This document shows positions 25,124 through 36,226 of a DNA stretch of 64,000 nt, piece after piece (positions within the stretch are counted from its first letter, which is position 1; the number at the start of each line of letters is the position of its first letter). Origin of the DNA: Asaia siamensis (GTDB lineage Bacteria > Pseudomonadota > Alphaproteobacteria > Acetobacterales > Acetobacteraceae); assembly GCF_014635085.1 (NCBI RefSeq), contig NZ_BMCH01000005.1, forward strand, positions 186,001 through 250,000, read 5' to 3'. The position numbers were made by a program, and so were the translations under genes. The notes below the pieces were generated by a model that did no database searches, was not told the DNA's origin, and worked only from the letters and a program-made list of their open reading frames with translations.

Positions 25124-25765
25124 ATGACTTGGACTCTTACCTCCGCCGTCGGCGAACCCCGTCTGCAGTCACCTGAAGAATTGCTGGCGCACGAGGACGT
25201 GCGTCGCAATCTTGTGGTCGGCAAGCTGCAGGATTTCATTTCCTGGGGTCAGAAGAACTCGGTCTGGCCGTTCAATTTCGGCCTTTCCTGCTGTTACGTG
25301 GAAATGGCGACGGCCTTCACCAGCCGCTACGATATTGCCCGCTTCGGCTCCGAAGTGCTGCGTGCGACACCGCGTGAAGCCGATCTGATCGTGATCGCCG
25401 GCACGGTGTTCCGCAAGATGGCCCCCATCGTGAAGTATCTCTACGACCAGATGCTCGAGCCGCGCTGGGTCATTTCCATGGGTTCCTGCGCCAATTCGGG
25501 CGGCATGTATGACATCTACAGTGTTGTTCAGGGCGTCGACAGCTTCCTCCCCGTCGATGTGTATGTGCCTGGCTGCCCTCCGCGCCCCGATGCACTGCTC
25601 GAAGGGCTGATGCTGCTTCAGGACTCCATCGGCAAGCAGCGCCGTCCGCTCAGTTGGATGGTTGGTGATCAGGGCGTGACCAAGGTGACCCCGGCCAGCA
25701 TGCGCGACCTCAAGCGTGAAGAACGCATGGCGGTCACCAAGCTGCGCACCCCGGACACGATCTGA
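25124..25765 (+). CDS. nuoB: NADH-quinone oxidoreductase subunit B
   Basis: 213 residues; I chose the ATG at 25124 just after the nuoA stop. This subunit holds cluster N2, the last iron-sulfur centre before quinone. All four ligand positions are present: tandem cysteines in GLSCCYVEM, one in MGSCANSGG and one in [25 protein letters not shown] precedes the tandem pair as usual. It ends 13 bases before nuoCD with AGGAG in the gap. Confidence 0.97.
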   Translation: MTWTLTSAVGEPRLQSPEELLAHEDVRRNLVVGKLQDFISWGQKNSVWPFNFGLSCCYVEMATAFTSRYDIARFGSEVLRATPREADLIVIAGTVFRKMAPIVKYLYDQMLEPRWVISMGSCANSGGMYDIYSVVQGVDSFLPVDVYVPGCPPRPDALLEGLMLLQDSIGKQRRPLSWMVGDQGVTKVTPASMRDLKREERMAVTKLRTPDTI

Positions 25766-25778
25766 GGAGCGGACAGCA

Positions 25779-27542
25779 ATGAGCGAAGTTTTCGAAAAAA
25801 CCCGTTCCGGCGTCATGGGCGCCGCCGTGGCTGCCTTCCCCCCGCACATGATCATCATGGAAGAGTCGACGCGCGATGGCGTGCCGACCTTCTGGGTCTC
25901 GCGTGGCCAGATCCGCGCCGTGCTGCAGGCGGTGAAGGCCGGCGGCATGCTGCGCATGCTGCTCGACCTTACCTGCGTGGATGAGCGTCAGCGCATTCAC
26001 CGTGATGGTCTTCCGGCTTCTGATTTCACGGTTGTCTATCACATCCAGTCCTTCAACGGTCCGATCGACGAAGTGCGCTTCAAGGTGCCGCTCTCGGTCG
26101 ATGATCCGAATATCGGGACCATTTCCGATATCTGGCCGAATGCGAACTGGCTGGAGCGTGAAGCCTGGGATCTGTTCGGCGTCGTGTTCGAGGGGCATCC
26201 GCATCTCTCGCGCATCCTGACCCCGCCCACCTGGGTCGGGCATCCGCTGCGCAAGGACCATTACGCCCGTGCGACCGAGCGTCCGCCCTATACGCTCTCC
26301 GAAGACCAGGTTTTCGACGAGCAGGAAGCGCTGAAATTCGACCCCGAATCCTGGGGTATGAAGCGTCATTCCGACAACAGCGATTTCATGTTCCTCAATC
26401 TCGGCCCGAACCATCCTTCGGTCCATGGCGTGTTCCGCGTCGTGCTGCAGCTCGAGGGCGAGTTCATTGTCGATGCGGTGCCCGATATCGGCTTCCACCA
26501 TCGCGGCGCCGAGAAAATGGCCGAGCGCCAGACTTGGCACAGCTACATCCCCTATACCGATCGTATCGACTATGTCGGCGGGGTGATGAACAACTTCCCC
26601 TATGTGATGGGTGTCGAGAAGCTGGCAGGCATCACCGTGCCGCCGCGCGCTCAGCTCATTCGCATCATGCTGGCCGAGTTCTTCCGTATCTCCAGCCATC
26701 TCGTGTTCTACGGAACGATGGTGCAGGATCTGGGCCAGCTCTCGCCGGTTTTCTACATCTTCACCGACCGCGAGCGCGTTTTCGAGATCATCGAAAAGAT
26801 CTGCGGCTTCCGCATGCATCCGGCCTTCTTCCGCATCGGCGGCGTGGCGATGGATCTGCCGCAGGGCTGGGATGGCGAGGTTCGCGCCTTCCTCGATTAT
26901 CTGCCCAAGCGTCTGGACGAGTACAACGAACTCGTCATGAAGAACCCGATCTTCAAGGCCCGCACCAAGGGCGTTGGCGTCTACAATACCGAAGAGGCAG
27001 TGGATTGGGGTGTGACGGGGCCGGGGCTGCGTGCCACGGGTCTGGAATGGGATTATCGTCGTAAGGCTCCCTATTCGGGTTATGACCAGATCGACTTCGA
27101 TATTCCGACGGCCGTCAACGGCGATTGCTATGATCGCGCTGCGGTGCATATCGAAGAGATCCGCCAGAGCCTGCGCATCATCCGCTACTGCCTCGATAAC
27201 ATGCCGGGCGGGGCCTATAAGGCCGAGCATCCCCTGGCCATGCCGCCGCCGAAGCCGCGCACGATGCATGACATCGAGACGCTCATCCATCACTTCGTGG
27301 GCGTCAGCTGGGGGCCGGTCATTCCGCAGGGCGAAGTGCGCTCCTGCATCGAGGCGACCAAGGGTCTCAACCAGTATTACCTCGTGAGCGATGGCGGCAC
27401 GATGTCCTACCGGACGCGTATCCGCACACCGTCGTTCATTCATCTGCAACAGCTTCCGATGCTGTCACGCGGCACCATGATTGCCGATCTGATCGCTATT
27501 ATCGGAAGCATCGATTTTGTGATGGCCGATGTCGACCGCTGA
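25779..27542 (+). CDS. nuoC: NADH-quinone oxidoreductase fused subunits C/D
   Basis: 587 residues. The N-terminal part (to about 190) is the NuoC/30-kDa domain, with [24 protein letters not shown] and HPLRKD. The rest is the NuoD/49-kDa domain with [27 protein letters not shown] and the C-terminal [13 protein letters not shown]. The fused CD form is the E. coli type; most alphaproteobacteria have separate genes. The 49-kDa part forms the quinone site with NuoB. Overlaps nuoE by 14 nt. Confidence 0.96.
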   Translation: MSEVFEKTRSGVMGAAVAAFPPHMIIMEESTRDGVPTFWVSRGQIRAVLQAVKAGGMLRMLLDLTCVDERQRIHRDGLPASDFTVVYHIQSFNGPIDEVRFKVPLSVDDPNIGTISDIWPNANWLEREAWDLFGVVFEGHPHLSRILTPPTWVGHPLRKDHYARATERPPYTLSEDQVFDEQEALKFDPESWGMKRHSDNSDFMFLNLGPNHPSVHGVFRVVLQLEGEFIVDAVPDIGFHHRGAEKMAERQTWHSYIPYTDRIDYVGGVMNNFPYVMGVEKLAGITVPPRAQLIRIMLAEFFRISSHLVFYGTMVQDLGQLSPVFYIFTDRERVFEIIEKICGFRMHPAFFRIGGVAMDLPQGWDGEVRAFLDYLPKRLDEYNELVMKNPIFKARTKGVGVYNTEEAVDWGVTGPGLRATGLEWDYRRKAPYSGYDQIDFDIPTAVNGDCYDRAAVHIEEIRQSLRIIRYCLDNMPGGAYKAEHPLAMPPPKPRTMHDIETLIHHFVGVSWGPVIPQGEVRSCIEATKGLNQYYLVSDGGTMSYRTRIRTPSFIHLQQLPMLSRGTMIADLIAIIGSIDFVMADVDR

Positions 27543-28038
27543 ACTTACGGCGCAGGACGCCGAACTCCCTCAGGATCTCGTCGATACGTTCATCGACATG
27601 GCCGCCCACGAGCATCACCCTCGTGGCGCCGCCATCGAGGCGCTGCGCCTCGTGCAGGAGCGTTTCGGCTGGATCAACGACGCGCATCTCGCCCATACGG
27701 CACGCATCCTGGGCATGTCCCAGGCCGATCTCGACGGGATTGCCACCTATTTCAACCTGCTGTTCCGCAAGCCGGTCGGCAAGAACGTGGTCATGCTCTG
27801 TGACTCCGTCTCCTGCTACATCATGGGCGCTGAACAGACACGCGAACGCCTGTGCAAGAAGCTGGGCGTGAAAATGGGCGAGACGACGCCGGATGGTGAA
27901 TTCACCGTTCTGCCCATCGTCTGCCTCGGTCACTGCGACCACGCCCCGGCCATGCTGGTCGGCAAGGATCTGTTCGGTCCTGTCCGCCCGGAAGACATTG
28001 ACGGCATCATTGACGACATTCGGGCGAGGAAGAAGTGA
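27529..28038 (+). CDS. nuoE: NADH-quinone oxidoreductase subunit E
   Basis: 169 residues with a thioredoxin-like [2Fe-2S] domain (cluster N1a). The ligands are in [12 protein letters not shown] (Cx4C) and [10 protein letters not shown] (Cx3C). The N-terminal helical part contains the usual [18 protein letters not shown] segment. It partners NuoF in the NADH-oxidising tip. Its start lies inside the end of nuoCD and its stop shares a base with the nuoF ATG (TGATG). Confidence 0.96.
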   Translation: MSTAELTAQDAELPQDLVDTFIDMAAHEHHPRGAAIEALRLVQERFGWINDAHLAHTARILGMSQADLDGIATYFNLLFRKPVGKNVVMLCDSVSCYIMGAEQTRERLCKKLGVKMGETTPDGEFTVLPIVCLGHCDHAPAMLVGKDLFGPVRPEDIDGIIDDIRARKK

Positions 28039-29354
28039 TGACTGGTCTGAACCCCGAAAAGCAGCCGCTTCTGGCGCTTGTGGATCGCGAGACGCCGCTC
28101 GATCCGGCAGGCTATGACAAAAAGGGCGGCTGGCGCGGCCTGCGTCGCGCCCTCGGCATGAGCCCCGCCGAGATCATTACCGAGGTGACGGATTCCAAGC
28201 TGCGCGGACGCGGCGGCGCCGGTTTCAGCACCGGCATGAAATGGAGCTTCGTTCCCAAGGAATCCTCGAAGGACCGCCTCAAATATATCGTCGCCAATGG
28301 TGACGAGATGGAGCCGGGCACCTTCAAGGATCGCATCCTTGTCGAAGGCAATCCGCTTCAGCTCATCGAAGGCATGATCATCTCGGCCTATGCCATCCAG
28401 GCACGGCACGGCATCATCTTCCTGCGTGGTGAATATCATCTGGGTCTGGAGCGCCTTCAGCAGGCGGTCATCCAGGCGCGCGAGGCCGGGTTCCTTGGCG
28501 AGAACATTCTCGGCTCGGGCTTCGATTTCGATCTTCACGTCCATCCCTCTGCCGGGCGCTATATCTGCGGTGAGGAAACGGCCCTGATCACGGCGCTGGA
28601 AGGCCGTCGCGCCAACCCGCGCGCCAAGCCGCCTTTCCCGCAGATCGGTGGTCTGTGGGGCGCGCCGACGGTCGTGAACAATATCGAGACCTTCAGCAAC
28701 ATCCCGCATATTCTGGCCAATGGCACAGAGTGGTATCTGGGGCTGAGCGCCTGCGTCGATGGCGGCACCAAGCTTTACGGTGTCAGTGGTCGTGCCAAGC
28801 GTCCGGGTGTGTTCGAGCTGCCTCTGGGCACGTCGCTCGGCGTGATCCTGAATGAGTGTGCAGGCGGCATGCAGGACGGCTACAAGCTGCGCGCCTTCCT
28901 GCCCGGTGGTGCCTCGACCGCATTCCTTGGGGCCGAGCACGCCGACATCATCATGGACTACCCGACGCCGGAAAAGGCGGGCAGCCGCCTCGGTACGGGT
29001 CTGGCCATCCTGCTCGATGACCGGACCAGCCCGATCGGGATGATCCGCAATCTCGAGCATTTCTTTGCGCAGGAATCCTGTGGCTGGTGCACGCCCTGTC
29101 GTGACGGCCTGCCCTGGGTCGAGCGTCTTCTGATTGCCATTGAGGAAGGGCGCGGCACGCCGGAGGATATCGATCGCCTCCATGACGCAGCCCGCCTGAT
29201 CGGCCCGATGGGGCGCACTTTCTGTGCCCATGCACCGGGTGCGATCGCGCCTCTGGCCAGCGGTCTGAAGATGTTCGCCGAGGATTTCCAGCGAATGGTT
29301 AGCAAGCCCGCCTCCGGCACCGCAGAGAGCGGCGCCGCAGGGCAGGCGGCGTAG
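28038..29354 (+). CDS. nuoF: NADH-quinone oxidoreductase subunit F (NADH/FMN site)
   Basis: 438 residues. GRGGAGFSTGMKWSF is the NADH/FMN-binding glycine-rich loop, YICGEETALITALEG the second nucleotide motif, and ESCGWCTPCRDGLPW with a later FCAHAPGA gives the four ligands of the N3 [4Fe-4S] cluster. NADH is oxidised here. I took the ATG at 28038 rather than the GTG just before it. Thirteen bases separate it from nuoG, with AGGAGG in the gap. Confidence 0.97.
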   Translation: MTGLNPEKQPLLALVDRETPLDPAGYDKKGGWRGLRRALGMSPAEIITEVTDSKLRGRGGAGFSTGMKWSFVPKESSKDRLKYIVANGDEMEPGTFKDRILVEGNPLQLIEGMIISAYAIQARHGIIFLRGEYHLGLERLQQAVIQAREAGFLGENILGSGFDFDLHVHPSAGRYICGEETALITALEGRRANPRAKPPFPQIGGLWGAPTVVNNIETFSNIPHILANGTEWYLGLSACVDGGTKLYGVSGRAKRPGVFELPLGTSLGVILNECAGGMQDGYKLRAFLPGGASTAFLGAEHADIIMDYPTPEKAGSRLGTGLAILLDDRTSPIGMIRNLEHFFAQESCGWCTPCRDGLPWVERLLIAIEEGRGTPEDIDRLHDAARLIGPMGRTFCAHAPGAIAPLASGLKMFAEDFQRMVSKPASGTAESGAAGQAA

Positions 29355-29367
29355 GAGGAACGGCCCG

Positions 29368-32079
29368 ATGGCAAAAATCGTAATCGACGGCCGCGAGGTT
29401 GAAGCACGTTCAGACGTGAACCTTCTGCAGGCCTGTCTCGAGGCAGGGGAAGACCTGCCCTATTTCTGCTGGCACCCGGAACTCGGGTCTGTCGGTGCGT
29501 GCCGTCAGTGCGCGGTCAAGCAATATGCCAATGCCGACGACACACGCGGTCGTATCGTCATGGCCTGCATGACGCCGGTGACTGAAGGCGCGATCATCTC
29601 GGTTGAAGACCCTGAAGCCAAGGAATTCCGCGGCGAGGTGGTCGAGTGGCTGATGACGAACCACCCGCATGACTGCCCGGTCTGTGAAGAAGGTGGTGAA
29701 TGTCATCTTCAGGACATGACCGTCATGACCGGTCATCGCGAGCGTCGCTATCGCTTCGACAAGCGCACCCACAACAATCAGGAACTCGGTCCTTTCGTGA
29801 AGCACGAAATGAACCGTTGCATCGCCTGCTATCGTTGCGTGCGCTTCTATCGTGACTATGCGGGCGGCCAGGATCTGGGCGTGTTTGCCTCGCATAACAA
29901 CGTCTATTTCGGACGCCATGAGAGCGGCACGCTGGAGAGCCCCTTCTCCGGCAACCTCATCGAGGTCTGCCCGACCGGCGTGTTCACCGACAAGCCGTTC
30001 TCGAAGATGTACAGCCGCAAATGGGACATGCGCGGCGCCCCGTCCGTCTGCTCCAACTGCGCAACAGGCTGCAACACCATCATCAATGAGCGCGCCGGCA
30101 AGGTTCGCCGTACGCTCAACCGCTATAATGATGAGGTGAACCGCTACTTCCTGTGCGATCGCGGTCGCTTCGGTCATGGCTGGGTCAATGCCCCGACGCG
30201 CCTGCGTTCGGCTGGTTATGTGATCAATGGCGACATGACACCGGTACCGGCCCAGGCCGCGTTGGATCATTTCGGCAAGATCGCGGCTTCGGGCAAGCTG
30301 GTGGGCATCGGCTCGCCGCGCGCCTCGCTGGAATCCAACTACGCCCTGCGCAAGCTCGTCGGTGCCGAGAACTTCTCGACCGGCATGGCCGAGCCGCAGC
30401 ACAGCCTGGTCAAGCTGGCCGTGTCGCTTCTGGCCGCTGGCCCGGCGCGCATCGCCACCATGCATGAGATGGAAACCGCTGACGGCGCCCTGATCCTGGG
30501 TGAGGATGTCTCGGCAACCTCACCACGCATGAGCCTGGCGCTGCGCCAGATCAAGCGCACGGCCTTCAACAAGGCAGCTGATCAGGCCCGTGTCCCTCAC
30601 TGGATGGACGCCTCGGTGCGTACGCTGGGTCAGGACACGATCTCGCCGCTCTTCGTGGTATCGCCCACCGTGACCGATCTGGATGGTTTTGCGCAGGATG
30701 CCATCCGCGCCATGCCGGAAGATGCCGCGCGTCTCGGCTTTGCCATTGCGCATCGCATCGACACGTCGGCTCCCGATGTGGCCGGTCTCACCGAGGCCGA
30801 GGCGGCTTCCGCTTCGCTTATTGCTGAAGCCCTGCTGGCCTCCGAAAAGCCCTTGCTGGTCTCGGGCCTGCAATACGCTTCCGCAGCCCTGCTTCAGGCA
30901 ACGGCGAACATCGCCTCTGCCCTGGCCGCCAAGGGCAAGACGCCGCTCATCAGCTTCGTCCTGCCGGAAGCCAACTCCATGGGCCTCGCGCTTATGGACG
31001 GGCTCTCGCTCGACACGATCGCTGCCCGCTCTGCCGATGCCACGCTGATCGTTCTCGAAAACGATCTGAGCCGCCGCCTCGATGGCGCGCAGTTCGATGC
31101 GCTGGTTGAAAGTGCCGCCAATCTGGTGGTGCTCGATCACTCGGTTACGCCAACGGCCATTCGTTCACAGGTTACCTTCCCCTCGGCAGCCTATTCCGAA
31201 ACGGATGGCACGCTGGTCAGTGCCGAAGGTCGCGCCCAGCGCTTCTTCCAGGTTGTCTATCCTGATGCGCCGCTTCAGGCAGGCTGGCGCTGGATTGCCG
31301 ACATGGCGCAGGCCGCTGGTCTCAGCCATGTAAAGCCCTGGGGCAAGCTGGATGATCTGATCGCTGAAATCGCGACGACGATGCCGGTTTTCGCCCGCAT
31401 CCCCGAGGCAGCACCGGGTTCGGACTATGAGCTCGAGGGCACACCGCTGCGCAGCCAGACGCATCGCGTCAGCGGGCGCACGGCCATCCGTGCCAATATC
31501 AGTGTTCGCGATATTCCGCCCCCGAGCTCGCCCGACACACCGCTGCATTCCACCATGGAAGGCTCCTACAGCACTGACATGCCCGGCACGCTTGTGCCGT
31601 TCTATCAGGTACCTGGCTGGAACTCCGAGCAGTCGCTGAACCGCTTCCAGCAGGAAATCGGCGGCAAGATGCGCGGTGGCGATTGCGGTGTGCGTCTGGT
31701 GGAAGGGGTGGCCAACGCGGCTGGTTCCTACGCCATGGACGTGCCATCGGCTTTCGCTCCTCGCGCCGGTCAGTTCATGCTTCTGCCGGAAGCCCGTGTA
31801 TTTGGTACGGATGAAATGAGCATGATGGCCCAGCCAATCGTCGAGCGCGCCGCCCCTGCGGTGGTGCGTATCGGTGGGGCCGTGGCCAAGGGCGCCCAGG
31901 TACGTCTGTCGCTGAATGGCGAGGTCTTCACGGTCGATGCCGTGTCTGATCCTTCTCTGCCCGAAGGTGTCGCCACATGCCCGCCGCATATGGTGTCCCG
32001 CTCCTGGTCGGCACCGGGCTGGGTTTCTCTTGAAATCACGGCGCCTGCCGAGCGTATTGGAACGGAGAGCGCGGTATGA
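29368..32079 (+). CDS. nuoG: NADH-quinone oxidoreductase subunit G
   Basis: 903 residues, close to E. coli NuoG. The N-terminal [2Fe-2S] domain has CWHPELGSVGACRQCAVK. A His/Cys-ligated cluster region (HPHDCPVCEEGGECHLQ) and CIACYRCVRFYRDYAGGQD follow, then CSNCATGCNT with a later LCDRGRFGHGW, the ligands of the extra N7 cluster found in E. coli-type enzymes. A molybdopterin-oxidoreductase-like domain without cofactor and a long C-terminal extension complete the chain. Overlaps nuoH by 4 nt. Confidence 0.96.
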   Translation: MAKIVIDGREVEARSDVNLLQACLEAGEDLPYFCWHPELGSVGACRQCAVKQYANADDTRGRIVMACMTPVTEGAIISVEDPEAKEFRGEVVEWLMTNHPHDCPVCEEGGECHLQDMTVMTGHRERRYRFDKRTHNNQELGPFVKHEMNRCIACYRCVRFYRDYAGGQDLGVFASHNNVYFGRHESGTLESPFSGNLIEVCPTGVFTDKPFSKMYSRKWDMRGAPSVCSNCATGCNTIINERAGKVRRTLNRYNDEVNRYFLCDRGRFGHGWVNAPTRLRSAGYVINGDMTPVPAQAALDHFGKIAASGKLVGIGSPRASLESNYALRKLVGAENFSTGMAEPQHSLVKLAVSLLAAGPARIATMHEMETADGALILGEDVSATSPRMSLALRQIKRTAFNKAADQARVPHWMDASVRTLGQDTISPLFVVSPTVTDLDGFAQDAIRAMPEDAARLGFAIAHRIDTSAPDVAGLTEAEAASASLIAEALLASEKPLLVSGLQYASAALLQATANIASALAAKGKTPLISFVLPEANSMGLALMDGLSLDTIAARSADATLIVLENDLSRRLDGAQFDALVESAANLVVLDHSVTPTAIRSQVTFPSAAYSETDGTLVSAEGRAQRFFQVVYPDAPLQAGWRWIADMAQAAGLSHVKPWGKLDDLIAEIATTMPVFARIPEAAPGSDYELEGTPLRSQTHRVSGRTAIRANISVRDIPPPSSPDTPLHSTMEGSYSTDMPGTLVPFYQVPGWNSEQSLNRFQQEIGGKMRGGDCGVRLVEGVANAAGSYAMDVPSAFAPRAGQFMLLPEARVFGTDEMSMMAQPIVERAAPAVVRIGGAVAKGAQVRLSLNGEVFTVDAVSDPSLPEGVATCPPHMVSRSWSAPGWVSLEITAPAERIGTESAV

Positions 32080-33038
32080 TGCCCATCGTGTGGCCAATTC
32101 TTGTGATCGTCGTGACCGTCTTTGGCGTTCTCGGCGTCGCAGCGGTCTCGACCATGCTGGAGCGTCGCCTGCTAGGCGTGTTCCAGGATCGCCCCGGCCC
32201 CAACCGCGTCGGCCCGTTCGGCCTTTTTCAGGTCATCGCCGATGCGATGAAGATGCTGTTCAAGCAGGACTGGATTCCGCCTTTTGCGGACAAGCCGGTC
32301 TTTCTTGTCGCACCGATCATCGGCTTTCTGGCCGTTCTGCTCTGCTTTGGCGTCGTGCCCATTACCCCTATCTGGGGTGTGGCGGGTGAGCTGAATGTCG
32401 GCCTGCTCTTTATCTTCGGCATGCTGGGTCTTGGCGTCTATTCGGTGGTTCTCGCCGGATGGTCGTCCAACAATAAATACGCCCTGCTCGGCGGCATGCG
32501 TGCCGCCGCCCAGATGATCTCCTATGAAGTGTTCATGGGTCTCTCGGTCATGGGCGTAGTCATGGCGGCCGGTTCGTTCAGCATTCGTGATATCGTCGAA
32601 GCGCAGACCAATTGCTGGTTCATCATCCCGCAATGCCTCGGTGCGGTGATCTTTCTGCTGGCCGGTATTGCTGAAACGCATCGTCTGCCTTTCGATTTCC
32701 CTGAAGGCGAAAACGAAATCGGCGCCGGTTTTCATACCGAATATTCGGGCATGAAATTCGGCATGTTCTATCTGGCTGAATATGCCGGTGTTGCGCTCAG
32801 CTCGGCTCTGATCACCACGCTCTATCTCGGTGGCTGGCATGGCCCGTTCCTGCCGCCATTCCTATGGTTTGCGATCAAGGTCTTCCTGCTGATCTGCTTT
32901 TACATTCTCCTGCGTGCAGCACTCCCCCGTCCGCGTTACGACCAGCTGATGTCCTTCGGCTGGAAGGTGCTGCTGCCGCTGTCTCTTCTTAACATTCTGG
33001 TCACCGGCGCGGTCATTCTGCTGCGCGCGGGCGTCTGA
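32076..33038 (+). CDS. nuoH: NADH-quinone oxidoreductase subunit H
   Basis: 320 residues, eight helices. It forms the quinone entry channel with NuoB and Nuo[25 protein letters not shown] is the invariant loop after helix 1, and [29 protein letters not shown] is the acidic family signature in which several glutamates line the E-channel. [10 protein letters not shown] lies near the C-terminus. Starts inside the nuoG stop (ATGA). Confidence 0.97.
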   Translation: MMPIVWPILVIVVTVFGVLGVAAVSTMLERRLLGVFQDRPGPNRVGPFGLFQVIADAMKMLFKQDWIPPFADKPVFLVAPIIGFLAVLLCFGVVPITPIWGVAGELNVGLLFIFGMLGLGVYSVVLAGWSSNNKYALLGGMRAAAQMISYEVFMGLSVMGVVMAAGSFSIRDIVEAQTNCWFIIPQCLGAVIFLLAGIAETHRLPFDFPEGENEIGAGFHTEYSGMKFGMFYLAEYAGVALSSALITTLYLGGWHGPFLPPFLWFAIKVFLLICFYILLRAALPRPRYDQLMSFGWKVLLPLSLLNILVTGAVILLRAGV

Positions 33039-33051
33039 GAGGGGGCGCGCC

Positions 33052-33564
33052 ATGCTCGGTATTCTCCGCACTATATGGATGACGTTCCTGCACATGTTTC
33101 ATCGCAATGAAACGGTGCAGTATCCGGACGTCAAACCCTACCTGTCCCCCCGCTATCGCGGCCGTATCGTTCTCACCCGCGACCCCAGCGGTGAAGAGCG
33201 CTGCGTGGCCTGCAATCTTTGCGCCGCGGCCTGCCCGGTGGATTGCATCAGCCTGCAGAAAGGCGAGAAGGAAGGGCGCTGGTATCCGGAATTCTTCCAG
33301 ATCAATTTCTCACGCTGCATTTTCTGCGGTTTCTGTGAGGAAGCCTGCCCGACCTATGCCATCCAGCTCACGCCCGATTTCGAGATGAGCGAATATGTGC
33401 GCCAGAACCTGGTTTACGAGAAGGAAGACCTCCTGATCAGCGGACCCGGCAAGGTACATGATTACAGCTTCTATAATGTTTCGGGGCTCAAGATCCCGGG
33501 CAAGAATAAAGGTGAAGCCGAAAATGAAGCCAAGCCTGTCGACATTCATGCGCTGATGCCCTGA
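33052..33564 (+). CDS. nuoI: NADH-quinone oxidoreductase subunit I
   Basis: 170 residues with two [4Fe-4S] ferredoxin motifs, [15 protein letters not shown] and [12 protein letters not shown], the ligands of N6a and N6b that pass electrons from NuoG to Nuo[19 protein letters not shown] precedes the first motif as in the family. The C-terminal tail is longer and charged, with [19 protein letters not shown]-rich ribosome-binding site precedes the ATG. Confidence 0.97.
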   Translation: MLGILRTIWMTFLHMFHRNETVQYPDVKPYLSPRYRGRIVLTRDPSGEERCVACNLCAAACPVDCISLQKGEKEGRWYPEFFQINFSRCIFCGFCEEACPTYAIQLTPDFEMSEYVRQNLVYEKEDLLISGPGKVHDYSFYNVSGLKIPGKNKGEAENEAKPVDIHALMP

Positions 33565-33566
33565 TC

Positions 33567-34070
33567 ATGAATATCATGCTTGAACTCTATGGGTTGATCG
33601 CCATCGGCGCGACTGCGTTGGCGATTACCCGCACCATCCCCGTTCACGGCCTGCTTTATCTCGTCGTGTCGCTTCTGGCTCTGGCCTGCATGTTCGAAGA
33701 GCTGGGCGCGCCTTTCGCGGCCATGCTCGAGATCATCGTCTATGCCGGCGCGATCATGGTCCTGTTCGTTTTCGTGGTCATGATGATCAATCTCGGCCAG
33801 CCCGATCAGCTTCGTGAAAAAGGCTGGTTTGCAGGCGGCGCCTGGATCGGCCCAAGCGTGATCTCGCTGCTGCTGATGGGTCTGCTGGTTTATGGCGTCA
33901 GCCATAACACCATGGCCGTTGGTACGGTGGGTGCGCCAATCGGCCCCAAGGCGGTCGGTCTGACGCTGTATGGCCCCTATATCCTGACCGTCGAGCTTTC
34001 CTCGTTCCTGCTTCTGGCAGGTCTCGTGAGCGCCTATCACATCGGCCGCCGGATCGGAGGGAAATCCTGA
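33567..34070 (+). CDS. nuoJ: NADH-quinone oxidoreductase subunit J
   Basis: 167 residues, five helices. The conserved helix-3 segment [25 protein letters not shown], containing the YAGAI...LFVFV...MM pattern, identifies NuoJ; its pi-bulge helix couples quinone chemistry to pumping in structural studies of the family. Two bases separate it from nuoI and one from nuoK, so translation is coupled along the operon. Confidence 0.96.
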   Translation: MNIMLELYGLIAIGATALAITRTIPVHGLLYLVVSLLALACMFEELGAPFAAMLEIIVYAGAIMVLFVFVVMMINLGQPDQLREKGWFAGGAWIGPSVISLLLMGLLVYGVSHNTMAVGTVGAPIGPKAVGLTLYGPYILTVELSSFLLLAGLVSAYHIGRRIGGKS

Positions 34071-34071
34071 T

Positions 34072-34383
34072 ATGACTGCTGCCGACCCCAATGGCGCGCT
34101 CATTGTCGCTGTCATTCTCTTTTCACTCGGAGCGTTGGGCGTCCTCGTGCGCCGCAACCTGCTCTTCATGCTGATGTCGACCGAAATCATGCTCAATGCC
34201 GCATGCCTCGCGTTTATCGCGGCGGGCAATCGCTGGCATATGGCGGATGGCCAGGTCATGTTCATGATGGTCGTGGCCTTTGCCGCAGCGGAATCCGCTG
34301 TCGGTCTGGCCATCATCCTGCGCATGCATGCTGCCGGACGCTCCACGCTTGATGCCGATACCGGCAACCGTCTGGGGGGTTAG
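34072..34383 (+). CDS. nuoK: NADH-quinone oxidoreductase subunit K
   Basis: 103 residues, three helices, homologous to Mrp[21 protein letters not shown] contains the conserved glutamate of helix 2 and the [17 protein letters not shown] segment the second one in helix 3; both belong to the proton route. This intact pattern contrasts with the hyfE-like protein at 1.3-1.8 kb, where the equivalent glutamate is replaced. Confidence 0.96.
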   Translation: MTAADPNGALIVAVILFSLGALGVLVRRNLLFMLMSTEIMLNAACLAFIAAGNRWHMADGQVMFMMVVAFAAAESAVGLAIILRMHAAGRSTLDADTGNRLGG

Positions 34384-34387
34384 TCTC

Positions 34388-36226
34388 GTGGCTTCGCTGC
34401 TTCCGCTCGTTATTTTCTGCCCCCTTGCGGTCTCCATCATCCTGATGCTGACCGGGGGCAAGCTGCCCGCACGGGCCACGACGCTGCTCGTTGGCGCCGG
34501 AATGGGGCTTTGCGCCCTGTTTGCCGTGGTGTCGGCCTACAGCTTTCTCTCCGGCCCGAATTCGCTCGGTTCGCTGCACGTCGTGCTGTGGAACTGGATG
34601 AATGTTGGCTCCTTCAACGCCCAGATCGCACTGACTCTCGACCGGCTTTCGCTGGTCATGATGCTGGTCGTCTCCTGCGTTGGCTTCCTCATTCTCGTCT
34701 ATGCCTGCGCCTATATGTATGACGACGAGGATATCGCGCGCTTCTTCACCTACATGACGCTCTTCGTGGCCTCCATGCTTCTGCTGGTTCTGGCTTCCGA
34801 TCTGCTGGGCGTCTTCATCGGGTGGGAAGGCGTGGGGCTGTGCTCCTATCTCCTCATCGGCTTCTGGTATGGCGAACAGGCCAATGCCATCGCAGCGCGC
34901 AAGGCCTTCGTGGTCACGCGTGTCGGTGATGCGCTGTTCCTGCTGGGCATGCTGCTGATGGCGACCGCCGTTGGCTCGCTGGATATTCCGACGCTTCTGG
35001 CTGTCGGCCCCCATGCCGCTCCGCGCACCCTGACGCTGGGCATGTTCCTGCTGCTGGGTGGTGCCATGGCCAAATCGGCACAGGTGCCGCTCCAGACCTG
35101 GCTGCCTGACGCCATGGCAGGCCCGACGCCTGTTTCGGCGCTCATCCATGCTGCAACAATGGTCACGGCAGGTGTCTATCTTCTGGCCCGACTGCATGGT
35201 CTGTTCGTGATGACGCCGCTGGCCATGCTGGCCTGCGCAATCGTCGGCTTCGTGACCATTCTGCTCGCCGCTGGCAGCGCGCTGGTCCAGACGGACATCA
35301 AGCGTATCCTCGCTTATTCCACCATGAGCCAGCTTGGCTACATGTATCTGGCGCTCGGTTGCGGCGCCTGGCATGCAGCCATGTTCCATCTCGTGACCCA
35401 CGCCTTCTTCAAGGCGCTGCTCTTCATGGCGGCAGGATCGATCATTCTGCGTGTCCATCACGAGCAGGACATCTTCAAGATGGGTGGTCTGCGCAAGGAC
35501 ATGCCCTGGGTGTTTGCTGCGTTCCTTGCCGGATCGGCCGCTTTGGCTGGTCTGCCGCTCATCACGGCCGGGTATTTCTCCAAGGAGCTCATTCTGGGCA
35601 GCGCCTATGATCTGAGCCCGATCTTCTGGGCGGGTGCGCTGTTTGGCGCCTTCCTGACCTCCATCTATATCTTCCGCTGCGTGTTCATCGTGTTCTGGGG
35701 CACTCATCGCACCCATGCTCATGGCAAGTCAGGTCTGGCGATGGCACTCCCGATGGCAATCCTGTCAGTTCTGGCCATCGGCGGTGGCTGGATGGAAATG
35801 CCGGATGCCATTGCAAACGTGCATATCTTCTCCAACCTGCTGGCGCCTGTTCTGGGCGCACTGCCTGAAGAGCATAATACCAGCCTGCTCATTCTCGGCT
35901 CGCTCGTGCCGATCGCCGGTGTGACCATCGCCTGGACGCTGTGGCGCCCCAAGGGCGAAGCACCGGTTGCTGCCGAAAGCCCTGCCATCGCGACGCTGCG
36001 CGCCGACTGGGGTTTCGACACGCTGTATGACTGGGTCTTCGTGCGGCCGTTCATGGTGCTTGGGCGCCTGAACCGTCGTGATTTCATCGATCGTTTCTAT
36101 GATCTGGTTGCAGCCCTGACGCAGGGCAGCGGACATGCTGTTGCGAAGCTGCAGAGCGGCCAGGTGCGTCGCTATGCCGGCTGGATCGCAGCAGGAACGG
36201 TTGCAGCTCTTTGTCTGGCGGTATGA
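34388..36226 (+). CDS. nuoL: NADH-quinone oxidoreductase subunit L
   Basis: 612 residues from a GTG at 34388, four bases after the nuoK stop. It is the distal antiporter-like proton-pumping subunit. GWEGVGLCSYLLIGFW holds the key glutamate, and LVQTDIKRILAYSTMSQLGYMYLALG and FHLVTHAFFKALLFMAAGSI the lysine and histidine pattern. The C-terminal part contains the lateral helix that runs along NuoM and NuoN. Overlaps nuoM by 4 nt. Confidence 0.96.
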   Translation: MASLLPLVIFCPLAVSIILMLTGGKLPARATTLLVGAGMGLCALFAVVSAYSFLSGPNSLGSLHVVLWNWMNVGSFNAQIALTLDRLSLVMMLVVSCVGFLILVYACAYMYDDEDIARFFTYMTLFVASMLLLVLASDLLGVFIGWEGVGLCSYLLIGFWYGEQANAIAARKAFVVTRVGDALFLLGMLLMATAVGSLDIPTLLAVGPHAAPRTLTLGMFLLLGGAMAKSAQVPLQTWLPDAMAGPTPVSALIHAATMVTAGVYLLARLHGLFVMTPLAMLACAIVGFVTILLAAGSALVQTDIKRILAYSTMSQLGYMYLALGCGAWHAAMFHLVTHAFFKALLFMAAGSIILRVHHEQDIFKMGGLRKDMPWVFAAFLAGSAALAGLPLITAGYFSKELILGSAYDLSPIFWAGALFGAFLTSIYIFRCVFIVFWGTHRTHAHGKSGLAMALPMAILSVLAIGGGWMEMPDAIANVHIFSNLLAPVLGALPEEHNTSLLILGSLVPIAGVTIAWTLWRPKGEAPVAAESPAIATLRADWGFDTLYDWVFVRPFMVLGRLNRRDFIDRFYDLVAALTQGSGHAVAKLQSGQVRRYAGWIAAGTVAALCLAV